Shown here piece by piece: positions 1-8,759 of a DNA stretch of 64,000 nt. How positions within the stretch are numbered: position 1 is the stretch's first letter; each line of letters begins with the position of its first letter. Both the position numbers and the translations under genes were made by a program. The notes under the pieces are model-generated. The model was not told the DNA's origin. It saw only the letters and a program-made list of their open reading frames with translations, and searched no databases. The stretch comes from Enterococcus sp. 4G2_DIV0659. GTDB taxonomy: Bacteria; Bacillota; Bacilli; Lactobacillales; Enterococcaceae. Location of the stretch: the NCBI RefSeq assembly GCF_002140715.2, contig NZ_NGLE02000001.1, forward strand, positions 2,632,001 through 2,696,000, written 5' to 3'.

Positions 1-2
1 TT

Positions 3-653
3 GCCAGAGCATACAATGAGCAAGGAGCAGATGAATTAGTTTTTTTAGATATTACAGCTACAAGTGATGGACGAGACAGCATGCTTGAGGTTATTGAACG
101 AACAGCACAAGAGGTATTTATCCCTTTAACTGTGGGTGGTGGAATACGTTCTGTTTCAGATATGAAAAAAGTCCTTCAAGCAGGTGCGGACAAAATTTCT
201 CTTAATTCAGCGGCAATTGAGCATCCAGAATTAATTAGAGAGGGTGCGGCAAAATTTGGCTCTCAATGTATAGTTGTAGCAATTGATGCCAAAAGAATCG
301 GGGAGTCTTGGCATGTATTTGTGAAAGGCGGTCGTGAAGATACTGGTTTAGATGTCATTGAATGGGTAATAGAAGCAGTGGCTTTAGGAGCCGGAGAACT
401 ATTGGTGACAAGTATGGATGCAGATGGCACTAAAAAAGGGTATGACCTAGCACTGAATCAAGCAATCTGTCATGCGGTAAATGTTCCTGTTATTGCTTCT
501 GGAGGTTGTGGCAGCGAGAGTGATATTGTAGAGGTATTTGAACAAACGAAAGTTTCTGCTGCTTTAGCAGCCAGCATTTTTCATTATGGTGAAGTAAAGA
601 TTCCAGAATTAAAACAACTATTAGCTTCTAGCGGAGTGGAGGTTCGTCAATGA
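3..653 (+). CDS. hisF: Imidazole glycerol phosphate synthase cyclase subunit HisF (5' truncated)
   Basis: HisF turns PRFAR plus ammonia from HisH into imidazole glycerol phosphate and AICAR in histidine synthesis (cytoplasm). The open frame runs in from the window edge, so the first ~35 residues, with the N-terminal catalytic Asp, are missing; codons before the first internal ATG at 81 already read as HisF ([15 protein letters not shown]). Visible TIM-barrel landmarks are VGGGIRS, the [15 protein letters not shown] segment carrying the second catalytic Asp, and the phosphate-binding loop IASGGCGS. The stop overlaps the hisI start (ATGA), so the two genes are translationally coupled. Identity is clear; only the true start cannot be seen. 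Confidence 0.96.
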   Translation, partial: ARAYNEQGADELVFLDITATSDGRDSMLEVIERTAQEVFIPLTVGGGIRSVSDMKKVLQAGADKISLNSAAIEHPELIREGAAKFGSQCIVVAIDAKRIGESWHVFVKGGREDTGLDVIEWVIEAVALGAGELLVTSMDADGTKKGYDLALNQAICHAVNVPVIASGGCGSESDIVEVFEQTKVSAALAASIFHYGEVKIPELKQLLASSGVEVRQ

Positions 654-964
654 AGCCAGATTTTTCTAAAGGAATAATCCCAGCAATCATAGTCGAAGCA
701 AAAACAAAGGAAATCTTGATGTTAGCGTATATGAATGAAGTGAGCTACCAAAAAACGCTTGAAACAAAAACAACATGGTTTTATTCACGCTCTCGTCAAA
801 AATTATGGAATAAAGGTGAAACGAGCGGACATAGTCAAAAAGTCATAAGTATTGTTACAGATTGTGATCAAGACACACTGTTAATCACTGTGGAGCAAAT
901 AGGACCCGCGTGCCATACAGGAGCTCATAGTTGCTTTTACGAAGTTATTTTTGAGCAAGATTAG
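650..964 (+). CDS. hisI: Phosphoribosyl-AMP cyclohydrolase
   Basis: HisI opens the adenine ring of phosphoribosyl-AMP, the third step of histidine synthesis. The 104-residue protein is the stand-alone short form, not fused to HisE. It has the family core [18 protein letters not shown] (about residues 42-59), followed by the metal-binding cysteines of DCDQD and of [13 protein letters not shown] near the C-terminus. The start codon overlaps the hisF stop by four bases, and hisE follows 34 bases downstream, so it sits inside the his operon. No unusual residues seen. Confidence 0.96.
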   Translation: MKPDFSKGIIPAIIVEAKTKEILMLAYMNEVSYQKTLETKTTWFYSRSRQKLWNKGETSGHSQKVISIVTDCDQDTLLITVEQIGPACHTGAHSCFYEVIFEQD

Positions 965-998
965 TTGGTGACAAAGTACGACAAAAGGGGGAGAATAG

Positions 999-1310
999 AT
1001 GATTGAAAAATTATATGAAGAAATAGCAAAACGCAAAAAGATACCCAAAGAAGATTCTTATACTACGTACTTATTTAATCAAGGAACAGATAAAATTCTC
1101 AAGAAAATTGGAGAAGAAGCAACAGAGGTCGTCATTGCAGCTAAAAATAATCAAACAGAGCTAATAGCTGAAACCTCTGATTTAATTTATCATTTGCTCG
1201 TTTTATTAGTTGAACAAGAGATTTCTCTAGACCTAATTGAGGATGAATTAAAGAAACGAGAAGGAAAATTAAGTAATGTGGGGGGGCGAAAAAATATACA
1301 CAAATTATAG
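999..1310 (+). CDS. hisE: Phosphoribosyl-ATP pyrophosphatase
   Basis: HisE removes pyrophosphate from phosphoribosyl-ATP, the second step of histidine synthesis. The 103-residue all-helical MazG-like protein carries the metal-binding acidic signature [15 protein letters not shown] (about residues 36-50) and a second acidic helix [13 protein letters not shown]. The ATG is preceded by a strong AAAGGGGGAG site. HisI and HisE are separate genes here, whereas many bacteria fuse them. It is the last gene of the his operon: 250 bases later a long hairpin terminator follows. Confidence 0.96.
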   Translation: MIEKLYEEIAKRKKIPKEDSYTTYLFNQGTDKILKKIGEEATEVVIAAKNNQTELIAETSDLIYHLLVLLVEQEISLDLIEDELKKREGKLSNVGGRKNIHKL

Positions 1311-1583
1311 GAAGTGGAGGCCGGTTAAACTTTTCGGTGAGCGGAAAAGGAGAGAGAACAGCGAGTGAACAGACACCTTAGGGGATTTGAGCGCTTGGAA
1401 GTGATGGTAAAAAAATTACGTGGAATAGTAAACGATACTGAGTATTTCACTTCAAAGAGCATGCTGTAAATGGGAGGATCAGATAAAAGTTACAGAGTGA
1501 CAAAATGAATAAAAGCGAGTAAAACTAGAAGATAAACGCATCCGTCGATGACTTTATCCTCTAGTTTTAGTCGCTTTTTTATT
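1311..1583 (+). terminator. his operon trailer ending in a long-stem terminator
   Basis: The ~190 bases after hisE hold no convincing ORF and are purine-rich. They end in a near-perfect inverted repeat: the arm at about 1514-1536 (AGCGAGTAAAACTAGAAGATAAA, split here as AGCGAGTAAAAC + TAGAAGATAAA) pairs with about 1551-1573, with only two mismatches in 23 positions, followed by T6. It should end the his operon. Because the arms are so complementary, it can also serve the minus-strand gene that ends at 1597. Confidence 0.75.
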
Positions 1584-1596
1584 TCAGTTAAGTAGT

Positions 1597-1986
1597 TTAA
1601 GAAAGAGCATCTGACTTATTTTTTGATTCTAGTAAATAGGTCACATCATCGGCTTCATCGTAAAGTGACATAGGTTTTCTATCAATACATTGAATGATTA
1701 AATGATACCCATATTCATCCTGAGCAACAAGACGTGTATTCGTTAACTCAACTAACATGTAGTTTAATTTTCGATTGTCAATCAGGATTTGTAAATCGTT
1801 TTCGATTGTTAAAGTATGTTGGGTTGCTTTTTGATTATTGATAAACCACCAGCTGCCGATATAGTTTTTATATGAATCAGGAATACTTGATTCCGCTTGC
1901 TTTTCTTGTTTCTTCTTTAAGAATAAGGATCCGGCGATGCCAGTGATAAGTGAAGCACCTAAAAATAATGACCAATGTTTTTTCAT
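1597..1986 (-). CDS. DUF4828 domain-containing protein
   Basis: A protein of 129 residues from the ATG at 1986 (reads MKKHWSLFLG), which has AAAGGAG eight bases upstream; a longer frame from 2013 has no such site. An N-terminal hydrophobic stretch (SLFLGASLITGIAGSLFL) followed by KKK looks like a membrane anchor or uncleaved signal. The remainder (YIGSWWF, EYGYHLII, LYDEADDVTYLL) matches what I remember of DUF4828, small proteins common in enterococci and lactobacilli with no known activity. It is transcribed away from sfsA. Function unknown. Confidence 0.7.
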   Translation of the reverse strand: MKKHWSLFLGASLITGIAGSLFLKKKQEKQAESSIPDSYKNYIGSWWFINNQKATQHTLTIENDLQILIDNRKLNYMLVELTNTRLVAQDEYGYHLIIQCIDRKPMSLYDEADDVTYLLESKNKSDALS

Positions 1987-2071
1987 AGTATCAATCTCCT
2001 TTAAAACAATCATAGCATGAAATAGAAGAACAAACTATTCGGAAATCTTTTCCTATAAAAAACTTAAAATG

Positions 2072-2101
2072 TTGACGATGCTTTTTCGCTCAAAATATGG
2101 T
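2072..2101 (+). promoter_or_regulatory. Probable sigma-A promoter of sfsA
   Basis: TTGACG at 2072-2077 and TATGGT at 2096-2101 are separated by 18 bases, and the gene's AAAGGG ribosome binding site follows at 2114-2119. The -35 is close to consensus; the -10 is weaker. Read by eye only. Confidence 0.5.
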
Positions 2102-2127
2102 ATTGTTTTGAAGAAAGGGTGTTAATA

Positions 2128-2868
2128 TTGATTACGTATCCTAATGTGCATTTGGCACAATTTAACCATAGACCAAATCGTTTTATTGCAGAATGTACAC
2201 TACAAGACACAGGTGAGAAAGTAACGGTTCATGTGAAAAATACGGGACGCTGTAAAGAGCTATTATTGCCAAATGTAGAAGTTGCCTTATCATATCAACC
2301 TTCTCCAACAAGAAAAACGGATTATGACTTGATCGCTGTTAAAAAAGAGGCTGCTTGGTTTAATATAGACAGCCAAGTTCCTAATGCATTAGCTAGCCAA
2401 GCTTTGATAGATGGAACCATTACTTTACCTGAATTAAACGGTCAGATTGTTTTAGTGAAAAGAGAAAAACGGTTTGCACAATCACAATTTGATATTTTAG
2501 TTGAAACAGATACAGGTCAACAGGCTTTTGTAGAGGTCAAAGGAATGACATTAGAAAATCATGCGATAGGAGCGTTTCCAGATGCGCCAACAATCCGTGG
2601 GTTAAAACATGTTACGGAGTTAATCGAAGCGATCCATGAAGGGTATCAAAGCTATGTGCTATTTGTGATCCAATTTGAAAACGTTGAATTAGCAACGATT
2701 CATACAAACATGCAGCCAGCGTTAGCTGAAATGATTTCAACGGGACAAAAGCAAGGCTTAAGAGTCATTGCTTACAATTGTCAGGTAGCTCCTGATAAAA
2801 TAGAGATTGCACATCAAATACCGTTTGATGTTGCCAAAACGTTTGAAGAGCCAAATTCAGAAAGGTGA
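2128..2868 (+). CDS. sfsA: SfsA family protein (sugar fermentation stimulation protein)
   Basis: SfsA proteins are DNA-binding proteins of poorly defined role, first linked to maltose metabolism in E. coli. Family hallmarks are RPNRFIAECTL near the N-terminus, HVKNTGRCKELLLPN, and the nuclease-like VEVKGMTLE (about residues 137-145) followed by FPDAPTIRGLKHV. The frame is open from GTG 2119. I chose TTG 2128 because AAAGGG lies about nine bases upstream of it but overlaps the GTG. Length, about 246 residues, is usual. The stop lies just before the next gene, within its ribosome binding site, so the two are probably cotranscribed. Confidence 0.88.
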   Translation: MITYPNVHLAQFNHRPNRFIAECTLQDTGEKVTVHVKNTGRCKELLLPNVEVALSYQPSPTRKTDYDLIAVKKEAAWFNIDSQVPNALASQALIDGTITLPELNGQIVLVKREKRFAQSQFDILVETDTGQQAFVEVKGMTLENHAIGAFPDAPTIRGLKHVTELIEAIHEGYQSYVLFVIQFENVELATIHTNMQPALAEMISTGQKQGLRVIAYNCQVAPDKIEIAHQIPFDVAKTFEEPNSER

Positions 2869-2876
2869 GGATAAAC

Positions 2877-3878
2877 ATGATTCACTTAGGTATTATTGGA
2901 ACAAACTGGATTAGTCATCAATTTGTTAAAGCTGCATTGGAAACAAAACGCTATGAACTGACAGCGGTTTATTCACGAAAACTAGAGACAGCACAAGATT
3001 TTGGTAAAGAGTATGGCGATGTGGAATATGCTACTGATTTAAAGACCTTTTTTGGTATTGCCCATATGGATACTGTCTATATTGCTTCACCTAATTCATT
3101 ACATTTTGAACAAGCGAAACAAGCAATCCTAGCAAAGAAAAATGTCATTGTTGAAAAACCAGCGTTTTCAACGCCGGAAGAAATGGCAGAAATCATCAAA
3201 TTAGCTAGTCAGCAACAGGTTTTCTTCTTTGAAGCAGCTCGAAATATTCACGAGACAAGCTTTAAAAAAATCCGTGACTTATTGCCGTTAAAAAATCAAA
3301 TCACAGGTGCAAACTTTACTTATATGAAATACTCTTCTCGTTATGACCAAGTTCTTGACGGACAAGAGCCGAATATTTTTTCTCCTCATTTTTCAGGAGG
3401 AGCGATTATGGATTTAGGTGTATATCTCGTTTATGCTGCGGTAGGATGGTTTGGTCTACCTAATGAAAGCCATTATTTTGCTAGAAAAATTTCGACGAAT
3501 GTTGACGGAATAGGTACGGCGATTTTAAGATATGATTTATTTGACGTCACATTACAAACAGGTAAAAATGCGGATTCTTTTTTAGATTCTGAAATTTATT
3601 TTGATGGTGGAACACTGATTTTAGATAGTGTAAATGCGATTTCGAAAGCAGAGTTTCACGATCGAAATCATCAAGAACGTGACATTATTTCTTTGACAAC
3701 AGAAGAAAATCCGATGATCGAAGAAGCGCGGGATTTTGCTGATATCCTTGAAAATCCACAAGACCCAACACTGGGTGTACGGTATGAGGAATGGGTAGAG
3801 TTATCCCGCAATGTAAATAAAGTATTGACTGACTTAAGGAAAAGCGCCGGAATTGTTTTTGATGCGGATCATAACTAA
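2877..3878 (+). CDS. Gfo/Idh/MocA family oxidoreductase
   Basis: An NAD(P)-dependent sugar or polyol dehydrogenase-like protein; the substrate cannot be told from sequence. The Rossmann start HLGIIGTNWI, the segment YIASPNSLHFEQAKQAI and the catalytic-lysine motif VEKPAFST (about residue 93-100) define the N-terminal domain. The C-terminal half (SGGAIMDLGVYLVYAAVGWFG) is the typical beta-sheet dimerisation domain. ATG 2877 has AAAGGTGAGG at the right distance; the upstream GTG at 2865 lies inside that site. It overlaps nothing but follows sfsA within 8 bases. About 333 residues, normal for the family. Confidence 0.85.
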   Translation: MIHLGIIGTNWISHQFVKAALETKRYELTAVYSRKLETAQDFGKEYGDVEYATDLKTFFGIAHMDTVYIASPNSLHFEQAKQAILAKKNVIVEKPAFSTPEEMAEIIKLASQQQVFFFEAARNIHETSFKKIRDLLPLKNQITGANFTYMKYSSRYDQVLDGQEPNIFSPHFSGGAIMDLGVYLVYAAVGWFGLPNESHYFARKISTNVDGIGTAILRYDLFDVTLQTGKNADSFLDSEIYFDGGTLILDSVNAISKAEFHDRNHQERDIISLTTEENPMIEEARDFADILENPQDPTLGVRYEEWVELSRNVNKVLTDLRKSAGIVFDADHN

Positions 3879-3904
3879 GCAGTCTTAAGGAAGAAAGGAT
3901 TACT

Positions 3905-5200
3905 ATGACATTTATTACACATTTACCAGAAGCTTGGCAAGAACATTGGCGAGCTTCTGGTTTTAGCGAGCCATCAATGATTCAGGAAAAAAGCTTTACT
4001 CATTTAAAAGAGAAAGAGAATGTTTTGGGGATTTCTCCAACAGGTTCGGGTAAAACGTTGGCGTATGTTTTGCCGTTGCTCTTAAATGTAGAAAAAAATC
4101 AAGGCAGTCAATTATTGATTTTAGCGCCTTCACAAGAACTTGGAATGCAAATAGGTCAAGTTGTTCGCGAATGGGCAGCGCTACTTCAATTAAAAACGCA
4201 AACCTTGATTGGTGGTGCCAATACAAGTCGTCAGATAGAAAAACTGAAAAAGAAACCTGAAATTTTAGTAGGAACACCAGGACGAATATTAGAACTAATC
4301 AAAACCAAGAAAATCAAAAGTCATTTACTACAAACGATCGTGATGGATGAAGTAGATCAACTTTTTCATGAAAAAGAGTTAAATCTGACGAAACAAATTT
4401 TAACCAGTGCACCGAAAGAATTTCAACTCGTCTTTTATTCTGCCACAGCTGATCGTGTAGCGGAAGAAGCGCAAAAATTGACGGAGAAATTAACGGTTCT
4501 TGATGTTACCAAAGACGATCGCTCAGCAGGAAAAGTCACACATTATTTCATGGCATTGTCCCCTCGAAAGAAAAGTGATTACCTAAGAAGTTTGGCATAT
4601 ACATCGGATTTTAGAGGAATGGTTTTCTTTAATCAAGTTGCTGATTTAGGATCAGTAGAAGAAAAATTGATTTATGAAGGCTTATCAGTAGTAGGCCTTG
4701 CTTCAGATCAGAATAAAAGTTTACGTAAGTTAGCGATTGATCAGTTTTCTAAACAACGAGCAGTAATGCTTTTGACAACAGATATTGCAGCTAGGGGACT
4801 AGATTTTGACAAGATTCCTTTTGTGATCAATGCGGATGTGCCTTTATCAGAAGAAAGCTATATTCATCGAGCTGGTCGAGTAGGGCGCATGGGTGCGGAT
4901 GGTTCTGTAATTACGTTTGTCAACGATGCAACAAAAAGAGATTTTCAGCGTCTGATGAAAAAAATTGAGTTGCCTGCACAGGAAATTTTTCTTTATGATG
5001 GTGCCCTTCATTTAACAAGAAAAGAAAAAAGTCAAACAGAAGAAAAAATGACAAAATCAAGCGCTGTACCCCAGAAAGAAACAATTGTTACGCCGCCAGT
5101 AAAAGAACGCGTTGTAAAAGGGAAAAAAGACCGAAAAAGAACAAAAACAAAGGCGCTAGACGGAAACCGTCTAAATCAGAATAAGAATGTCGTGATCTGA
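3905..5200 (+). CDS. DEAD-box-type ATP-dependent RNA helicase (DEVD variant)
   Basis: A superfamily 2 RNA helicase of 431 residues. Motifs in order: Q-motif region SEPSMIQEKS, Walker A SPTGSGKT (44-51), VGTPGRILEL, motif II MDEVDQ (147-152), SAT (179-181), DIAARGLDF and HRAGRVGRMG. Motif II reads DEVD instead of DEAD. A lysine/arginine-rich tail of ~60 residues may bind RNA. Size and layout fit the small YfmL/CshC-like Bacillota helicases of ribosome assembly and cold growth, but which orthologue is inference. The LevR-like regulator starts 12 bases after the stop and may be cotranscribed. Confidence 0.88.
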   Translation: MTFITHLPEAWQEHWRASGFSEPSMIQEKSFTHLKEKENVLGISPTGSGKTLAYVLPLLLNVEKNQGSQLLILAPSQELGMQIGQVVREWAALLQLKTQTLIGGANTSRQIEKLKKKPEILVGTPGRILELIKTKKIKSHLLQTIVMDEVDQLFHEKELNLTKQILTSAPKEFQLVFYSATADRVAEEAQKLTEKLTVLDVTKDDRSAGKVTHYFMALSPRKKSDYLRSLAYTSDFRGMVFFNQVADLGSVEEKLIYEGLSVVGLASDQNKSLRKLAIDQFSKQRAVMLLTTDIAARGLDFDKIPFVINADVPLSEESYIHRAGRVGRMGADGSVITFVNDATKRDFQRLMKKIELPAQEIFLYDGALHLTRKEKSQTEEKMTKSSAVPQKETIVTPPVKERVVKGKKDRKRTKTKALDGNRLNQNKNVVI

Positions 5201-5211
5201 GGAGGCTATCT

Positions 5212-7926
5212 ATGAAATCTAGAAAAGATGAAATTTTATCGGTTTTAGAATCGAAAAAGCAAGGGATGACCGCGGCTGATGTAGCGAAAGAATTAACGAT
5301 TGATCGAAGCAATGCCAGTCGCTATTTAAGTGAGTTATTCAAAGAACAAAAAATAACCAAAAGTGATGGTCGTCCAGTCATTTATTCCGTTGTAGCAGAT
5401 GAAGATAAAGTACATGTTGATCATTCCAGTGAGGTGACTTTTGATAATTTAGTAGGGGCACAAGATTCTTTAAAAATCAGCATTCAACAAGCAAAAGCTG
5501 CAATTTTGTATCCCCCTCGTGGATTGCACACAATCATTTTTGGTGAAACAGGAACCGGAAAATCATTATTTGCGGAATGTATGTATCATTTTGCTGTAGA
5601 TTCTAAAACATTGACACCAGACGCACCATTTGTTTCGTTCAATTGTGCAGACTATGCTCAAAATCCGCAACTACTTTTTGGCCATATTTTTGGTGTGAAA
5701 AAAGGAGCCTATACTGGTGCCAATGAAGATAGCCCAGGATTGATGTCAAAAGCGGATGGTGGAATTCTTTTTCTTGATGAAATCCACCGTTTACCACCAG
5801 AAGGACAGGAAATGTTATTCACATTTATCGATAAGGGTGTTTACCGTCCGTTAGGAGAAAGTGGTCAAACTTATGAAGCATCGGTTCAAATTATTGGCGC
5901 AACAACGGAATCTTCTGAAACCTTTTTAACAACATTTAACCGTAGAATTCCGATGGCAATTACACTACCATCTTTAGATGCTCGTTCACTAGATGAACGC
6001 TATGATATTATTTCTTTATTTATCAAGCAAGAAGCGAACCGATTAAATCAACGTATCGATATTAAAAGAGAAGCAATCCTAGCCTTTATGCTGTACGACG
6101 CAGAAGGAAATATTGGTCAAGTGAAACGTGATCTAAAACTAGTCTGTGCGAAGTCCTTCCTACATTATCGAACGCATAATGAATCAAGCTTAGTGATTCA
6201 AAAACGTGATTTACCATTACAAGTCCAAAAAGGTCTATTAAAAATCAAAGAAGTTTCAGACCGGTTAGATCGACTGATTGATAGTAAAAGTAATTATTTA
6301 TCGTTTGAGCCAGGAACAAGTGAAGTTGTTTGGTCACAAGATCCGGCTCGTGACATGCAAGTTTATAATGAAATTGAAGAAAAAGTAGCAAAATTGACAC
6401 CGAATGAACTAGAAAATGTCAATTTAGAACAGCTGATTTCCAGTGATATGGATGCGTATTTTCAAACATATGTTGATGAATTGACGCAAAATCCTGTTCA
6501 TAAGGAATTATTACCTGAACCTATTTGGCGTCTGACTGATCAGTTGTATGACATCGCTGAAAAAAGATTAGAGCGTACGTATAATGAAAAAGCGCGCTTT
6601 GCTTTTGCACTACATCTACAAAGTACGATTGAACGTGTCAAAGAAGGGCATGTCATCATTCATCCTGACTTGAATAATGTACGTAAGAAAATGAAAAAAG
6701 AATTTCAAGTAGCGATGGATTTATCAGCCATCATTGAAGAAGAGAACAATATTGAAATTCCTTTTGATGAAATCGGTTTTATCAGTATGTTCTTATCCAT
6801 TAATGTTGGCAGTAAAGAAAAAGTGCATGAAAACAACGTGGGTGTCGTAATCTTGATGCATGGAGATTCAACTGCGTCTAGTATGCTAAAAACAGCTCAG
6901 GAATTACTTGGAACAGAGACCGGTGTGGCGATGAATATGCCGTTGACCATGGAAGTTCAAACGATGTATGAACAGCTGAAACAGTTTGTATTAGACTACC
7001 GTGATCAATTGGTCAACGGTATGCTTCTTTTAACAGATATGGGGTCATTAAACTCCTTTGGAAATTTGATTTTTGAAGAGACTGGTATTCGTACAAAAGC
7101 AATTACAATGACCAGCACCATGATTGTGTTAGAAGCGATCCGAATGGCAAGTGTAGGGAGAAGTTTAGAAGATATCTACCAAAATATTCAAATGTCTTTT
7201 GAAAGTATTATCAGAGAACAATTCCGCACAATTCCAAGAAATCGTGATGAAATCAAAAAGGCTGTAGTTGTCACATGTTTTACAGGAGAAGGTGTTGCAG
7301 CGAAGTTATATCAACGAATCTTACCTGTGATTGACCAAAATAAAGTAGAAATTATCCAGATGCAATTTTTAGAGCGAGAAGCGTTCAAAAAACATATTGA
7401 TAGTTTAATGGAAGAATATGAAATCAAAGCGATTGCAGGAACAGTCGATGTCGAGTATCAAAATATTCCCTTCTTTTCTGCATACGATATATTCGATGAT
7501 GAAAAATTAAATGTTTTAAAGCGAATTGCTGGAGATGAAGTCCCGACAGAAAAAATTGTGAAGTCCTTAAGTGGAACGATAACAGCAGTGGATTCATTAC
7601 AAAAGCTGATTATTATGCTGCAAAAAACGGTTCACAAAATTCAAACGGATATGCATATTATCGTAGAACCAGGTGTGGATGCAGGTATTGTGATTCACCT
7701 AGCCTTTCTTGTTGATGCCATTTTAAAAGGTGAAAAATCAAAAGAGTTTGAACATCTAAGCGAATTTATGAAAAAAAATCGTCTGGAAACAGACGTAACT
7801 AGAACCAATTTAATGGTGATTGAAAAAGCCTATCGTATCAGCTTTACAGAATCTGACATTGCCCATTTAACTCAACTGTTTTTAGAAAATAAAATCATCG
7901 TAACTACAGAGTACAAACAAAAATAA
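5212..7926 (+). CDS. LevR/CelR-type sigma-54-dependent PTS regulator
   Basis: A 904-residue enhancer-binding protein that would activate RNA polymerase-sigma-54 at the PTS promoters just downstream. Order of domains: N-terminal helix-turn-helix (1-60); AAA+ domain with Walker A GETGTGKS (111-118), sigma-54-contacting GAYTGA (165-170) and Walker B LFLDE (186-190); PRD1 around 430-540 with FALHLQSTIERV; an IIA-Man-like domain (MHGDSTASSML); a IIB-Gat-like domain with VVTCFTGEG; and PRD2 at the C-terminus with GIVIHLAFLVDAI. Phosphorylation of the PRD and PTS domains normally tunes such proteins to sugar supply. AAA+, PRD and PTS parts all look intact. Confidence 0.93.
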   Translation: MKSRKDEILSVLESKKQGMTAADVAKELTIDRSNASRYLSELFKEQKITKSDGRPVIYSVVADEDKVHVDHSSEVTFDNLVGAQDSLKISIQQAKAAILYPPRGLHTIIFGETGTGKSLFAECMYHFAVDSKTLTPDAPFVSFNCADYAQNPQLLFGHIFGVKKGAYTGANEDSPGLMSKADGGILFLDEIHRLPPEGQEMLFTFIDKGVYRPLGESGQTYEASVQIIGATTESSETFLTTFNRRIPMAITLPSLDARSLDERYDIISLFIKQEANRLNQRIDIKREAILAFMLYDAEGNIGQVKRDLKLVCAKSFLHYRTHNESSLVIQKRDLPLQVQKGLLKIKEVSDRLDRLIDSKSNYLSFEPGTSEVVWSQDPARDMQVYNEIEEKVAKLTPNELENVNLEQLISSDMDAYFQTYVDELTQNPVHKELLPEPIWRLTDQLYDIAEKRLERTYNEKARFAFALHLQSTIERVKEGHVIIHPDLNNVRKKMKKEFQVAMDLSAIIEEENNIEIPFDEIGFISMFLSINVGSKEKVHENNVGVVILMHGDSTASSMLKTAQELLGTETGVAMNMPLTMEVQTMYEQLKQFVLDYRDQLVNGMLLLTDMGSLNSFGNLIFEETGIRTKAITMTSTMIVLEAIRMASVGRSLEDIYQNIQMSFESIIREQFRTIPRNRDEIKKAVVVTCFTGEGVAAKLYQRILPVIDQNKVEIIQMQFLEREAFKKHIDSLMEEYEIKAIAGTVDVEYQNIPFFSAYDIFDDEKLNVLKRIAGDEVPTEKIVKSLSGTITAVDSLQKLIIMLQKTVHKIQTDMHIIVEPGVDAGIVIHLAFLVDAILKGEKSKEFEHLSEFMKKNRLETDVTRTNLMVIEKAYRISFTESDIAHLTQLFLENKIIVTTEYKQK

Positions 7927-7929
7927 TTA

Positions 7930-7961
7930 GTGTGTATTCACAAAAAATATAGTGTGTACAC
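7930..7961 (+). promoter_or_regulatory. Upstream activating sites for the LevR-like protein, unit 1
   Basis: Two spaced copies of a GTGTGT(A)-CAC dyad, GTGTGTATTCAC at 7930-7941 and GTGTGTACAC at 7952-7961, lie about 55-85 bases before the -24 element, the usual position for an activator of sigma-54. The second copy recurs exactly before the other PTS unit (11767-11776). Binding by the adjacent regulator is inferred. Confidence 0.6.
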
Positions 7962-7967
7962 AAAAGA

Positions 7968-8012
7968 TATAGACCAAAACCTTGTTATAGAGGGATTGGT
8001 CTATATTATTTT
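7968..8012 (+). terminator. Hairpin with T tract ending the regulator gene
   Basis: Arms TATAGACCAA (7968-7977) and TTGGTCTATA (7996-8005) form a 10-bp stem with an 18-base loop, followed by TTATTTTTTT. It fits a terminator for the regulator gene. It lies between the activator sites and the promoter, and an almost identical hairpin sits in the same place before the second unit, so a promoter-linked role is also possible. Confidence 0.6.
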
Positions 8013-8013
8013 T

Positions 8014-8030
8014 TTGGCACACTTCTTGCT
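8014..8030 (+). promoter_or_regulatory. Sigma-54 (-24/-12) promoter of PTS unit 1
   Basis: TTGGCACACTTCTTGCT matches the consensus TGGCAC-N5-TTGCW exactly; GG (8016-8017) and GC (8028-8029) are 10 bases apart as required. It lies 46 bases before the IIB start. Conserved at 11829-11845 before the second unit. Confidence 0.93.
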
Positions 8031-8075
8031 TTATATAAAAGTGTAAGTGTAAACAAAATAAGGGGAGTGTAAAAA

Positions 8076-8396
8076 ATGGCTAAAAAAACAATTATGTTAG
8101 TATGTTCAGCAGGAATGAGTACAAGTCTATTAGTAACAAAAATGCAAAAAGCAGCAGAAGATCGTGGCATGGAGGCCGATATCTTTGCCGTGTCAGCATC
8201 AGATGCAGATAATAATCTTGAAGCAAAGGATGTAAACGTATTACTTTTAGGTCCACAAGTTCGTTTTATGAAAGCCCAATTCGAACAAAAGTTAGCACCT
8301 AAAGGGATTCCATTTGATGTCATCAACATGTCTGATTACGGAATGATGAATGGTGAAAAAGTGTTAGATCAAGCAATTGCATTAATGGACAAATAA
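8076..8396 (+). CDS. PTS lactose/cellobiose-type IIB component (copy 1)
   Basis: IIB takes phosphate from IIA and passes it to the sugar being transported by IIC. The 106-residue protein starts MAKKTIMLVCSAGMSTS; Cys10 is the expected phosphorylation site and the small-residue loop after it is the P-loop-like phosphate cradle. The start has AAGGGGAGTG upstream. Its protein sequence is identical, residue for residue, to the copy at 11890, although the DNA differs at scattered third positions. First gene after the -24/-12 promoter; IIA follows 33 bases on. Confidence 0.95.
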   Translation: MAKKTIMLVCSAGMSTSLLVTKMQKAAEDRGMEADIFAVSASDADNNLEAKDVNVLLLGPQVRFMKAQFEQKLAPKGIPFDVINMSDYGMMNGEKVLDQAIALMDK

Positions 8397-8429
8397 TAAA
8401 AAAGATAAAAATGAACGGAGTGTTGGATT

Positions 8430-8750
8430 ATGGGAGATCAACAAAATTTAGAAGCAGTTATGGGATTGATTATGTACGGAGGAAATGCTAAAAGCGACGC
8501 AATGGAAGCGATTGCCGCAGCGAAAGCAGGTGATTTTGAATTAGCAGACCAAAAAATTATTGATGCAGAAGAATCCTTAGTACAAGCCCATCATTCTCAA
8601 ACAGGAATGTTAACACAAGAAGCGCAAGGAGACCATATTCAAGTGACATTGTTAACGGTGCACAGCCAAGATCACTTGATGACATCAATCGCTTTTACGG
8701 ATTTAGCAAAAGAAATCATTGATTTATATCGTCGTATGGATAACAAATAA
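8430..8750 (+). CDS. PTS lactose/cellobiose-type IIA component (copy 1)
   Basis: IIA receives phosphate from HPr. The all-helical, trimer-forming 106-residue protein shows the family core QAHHSQTGMLTQEA (52-65) and the phosphorylation segment TVHSQDHLMT with His78, the residue that aligns with the active histidine of lactose IIA. It differs from the second copy at only seven residues, mostly at the ends. It lies between IIB and IIC; the spacer to IIC contains two hairpins. Confidence 0.94.
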   Translation: MGDQQNLEAVMGLIMYGGNAKSDAMEAIAAAKAGDFELADQKIIDAEESLVQAHHSQTGMLTQEAQGDHIQVTLLTVHSQDHLMTSIAFTDLAKEIIDLYRRMDNK

Positions 8751-8759
8751 TAAATCATG

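Noticed and set aside
2119..2130. GTG 2119 as sfsA start, and similar longer starts at 2865, 10262, 12221, 23853, 28253, 32692, 34740, 40115, 57036, 57790 and 62431
   Set aside because: In each case the upstream start overlaps or lacks the Shine-Dalgarno sequence, while the shorter in-frame start has it at normal distance or matches a paralogue.
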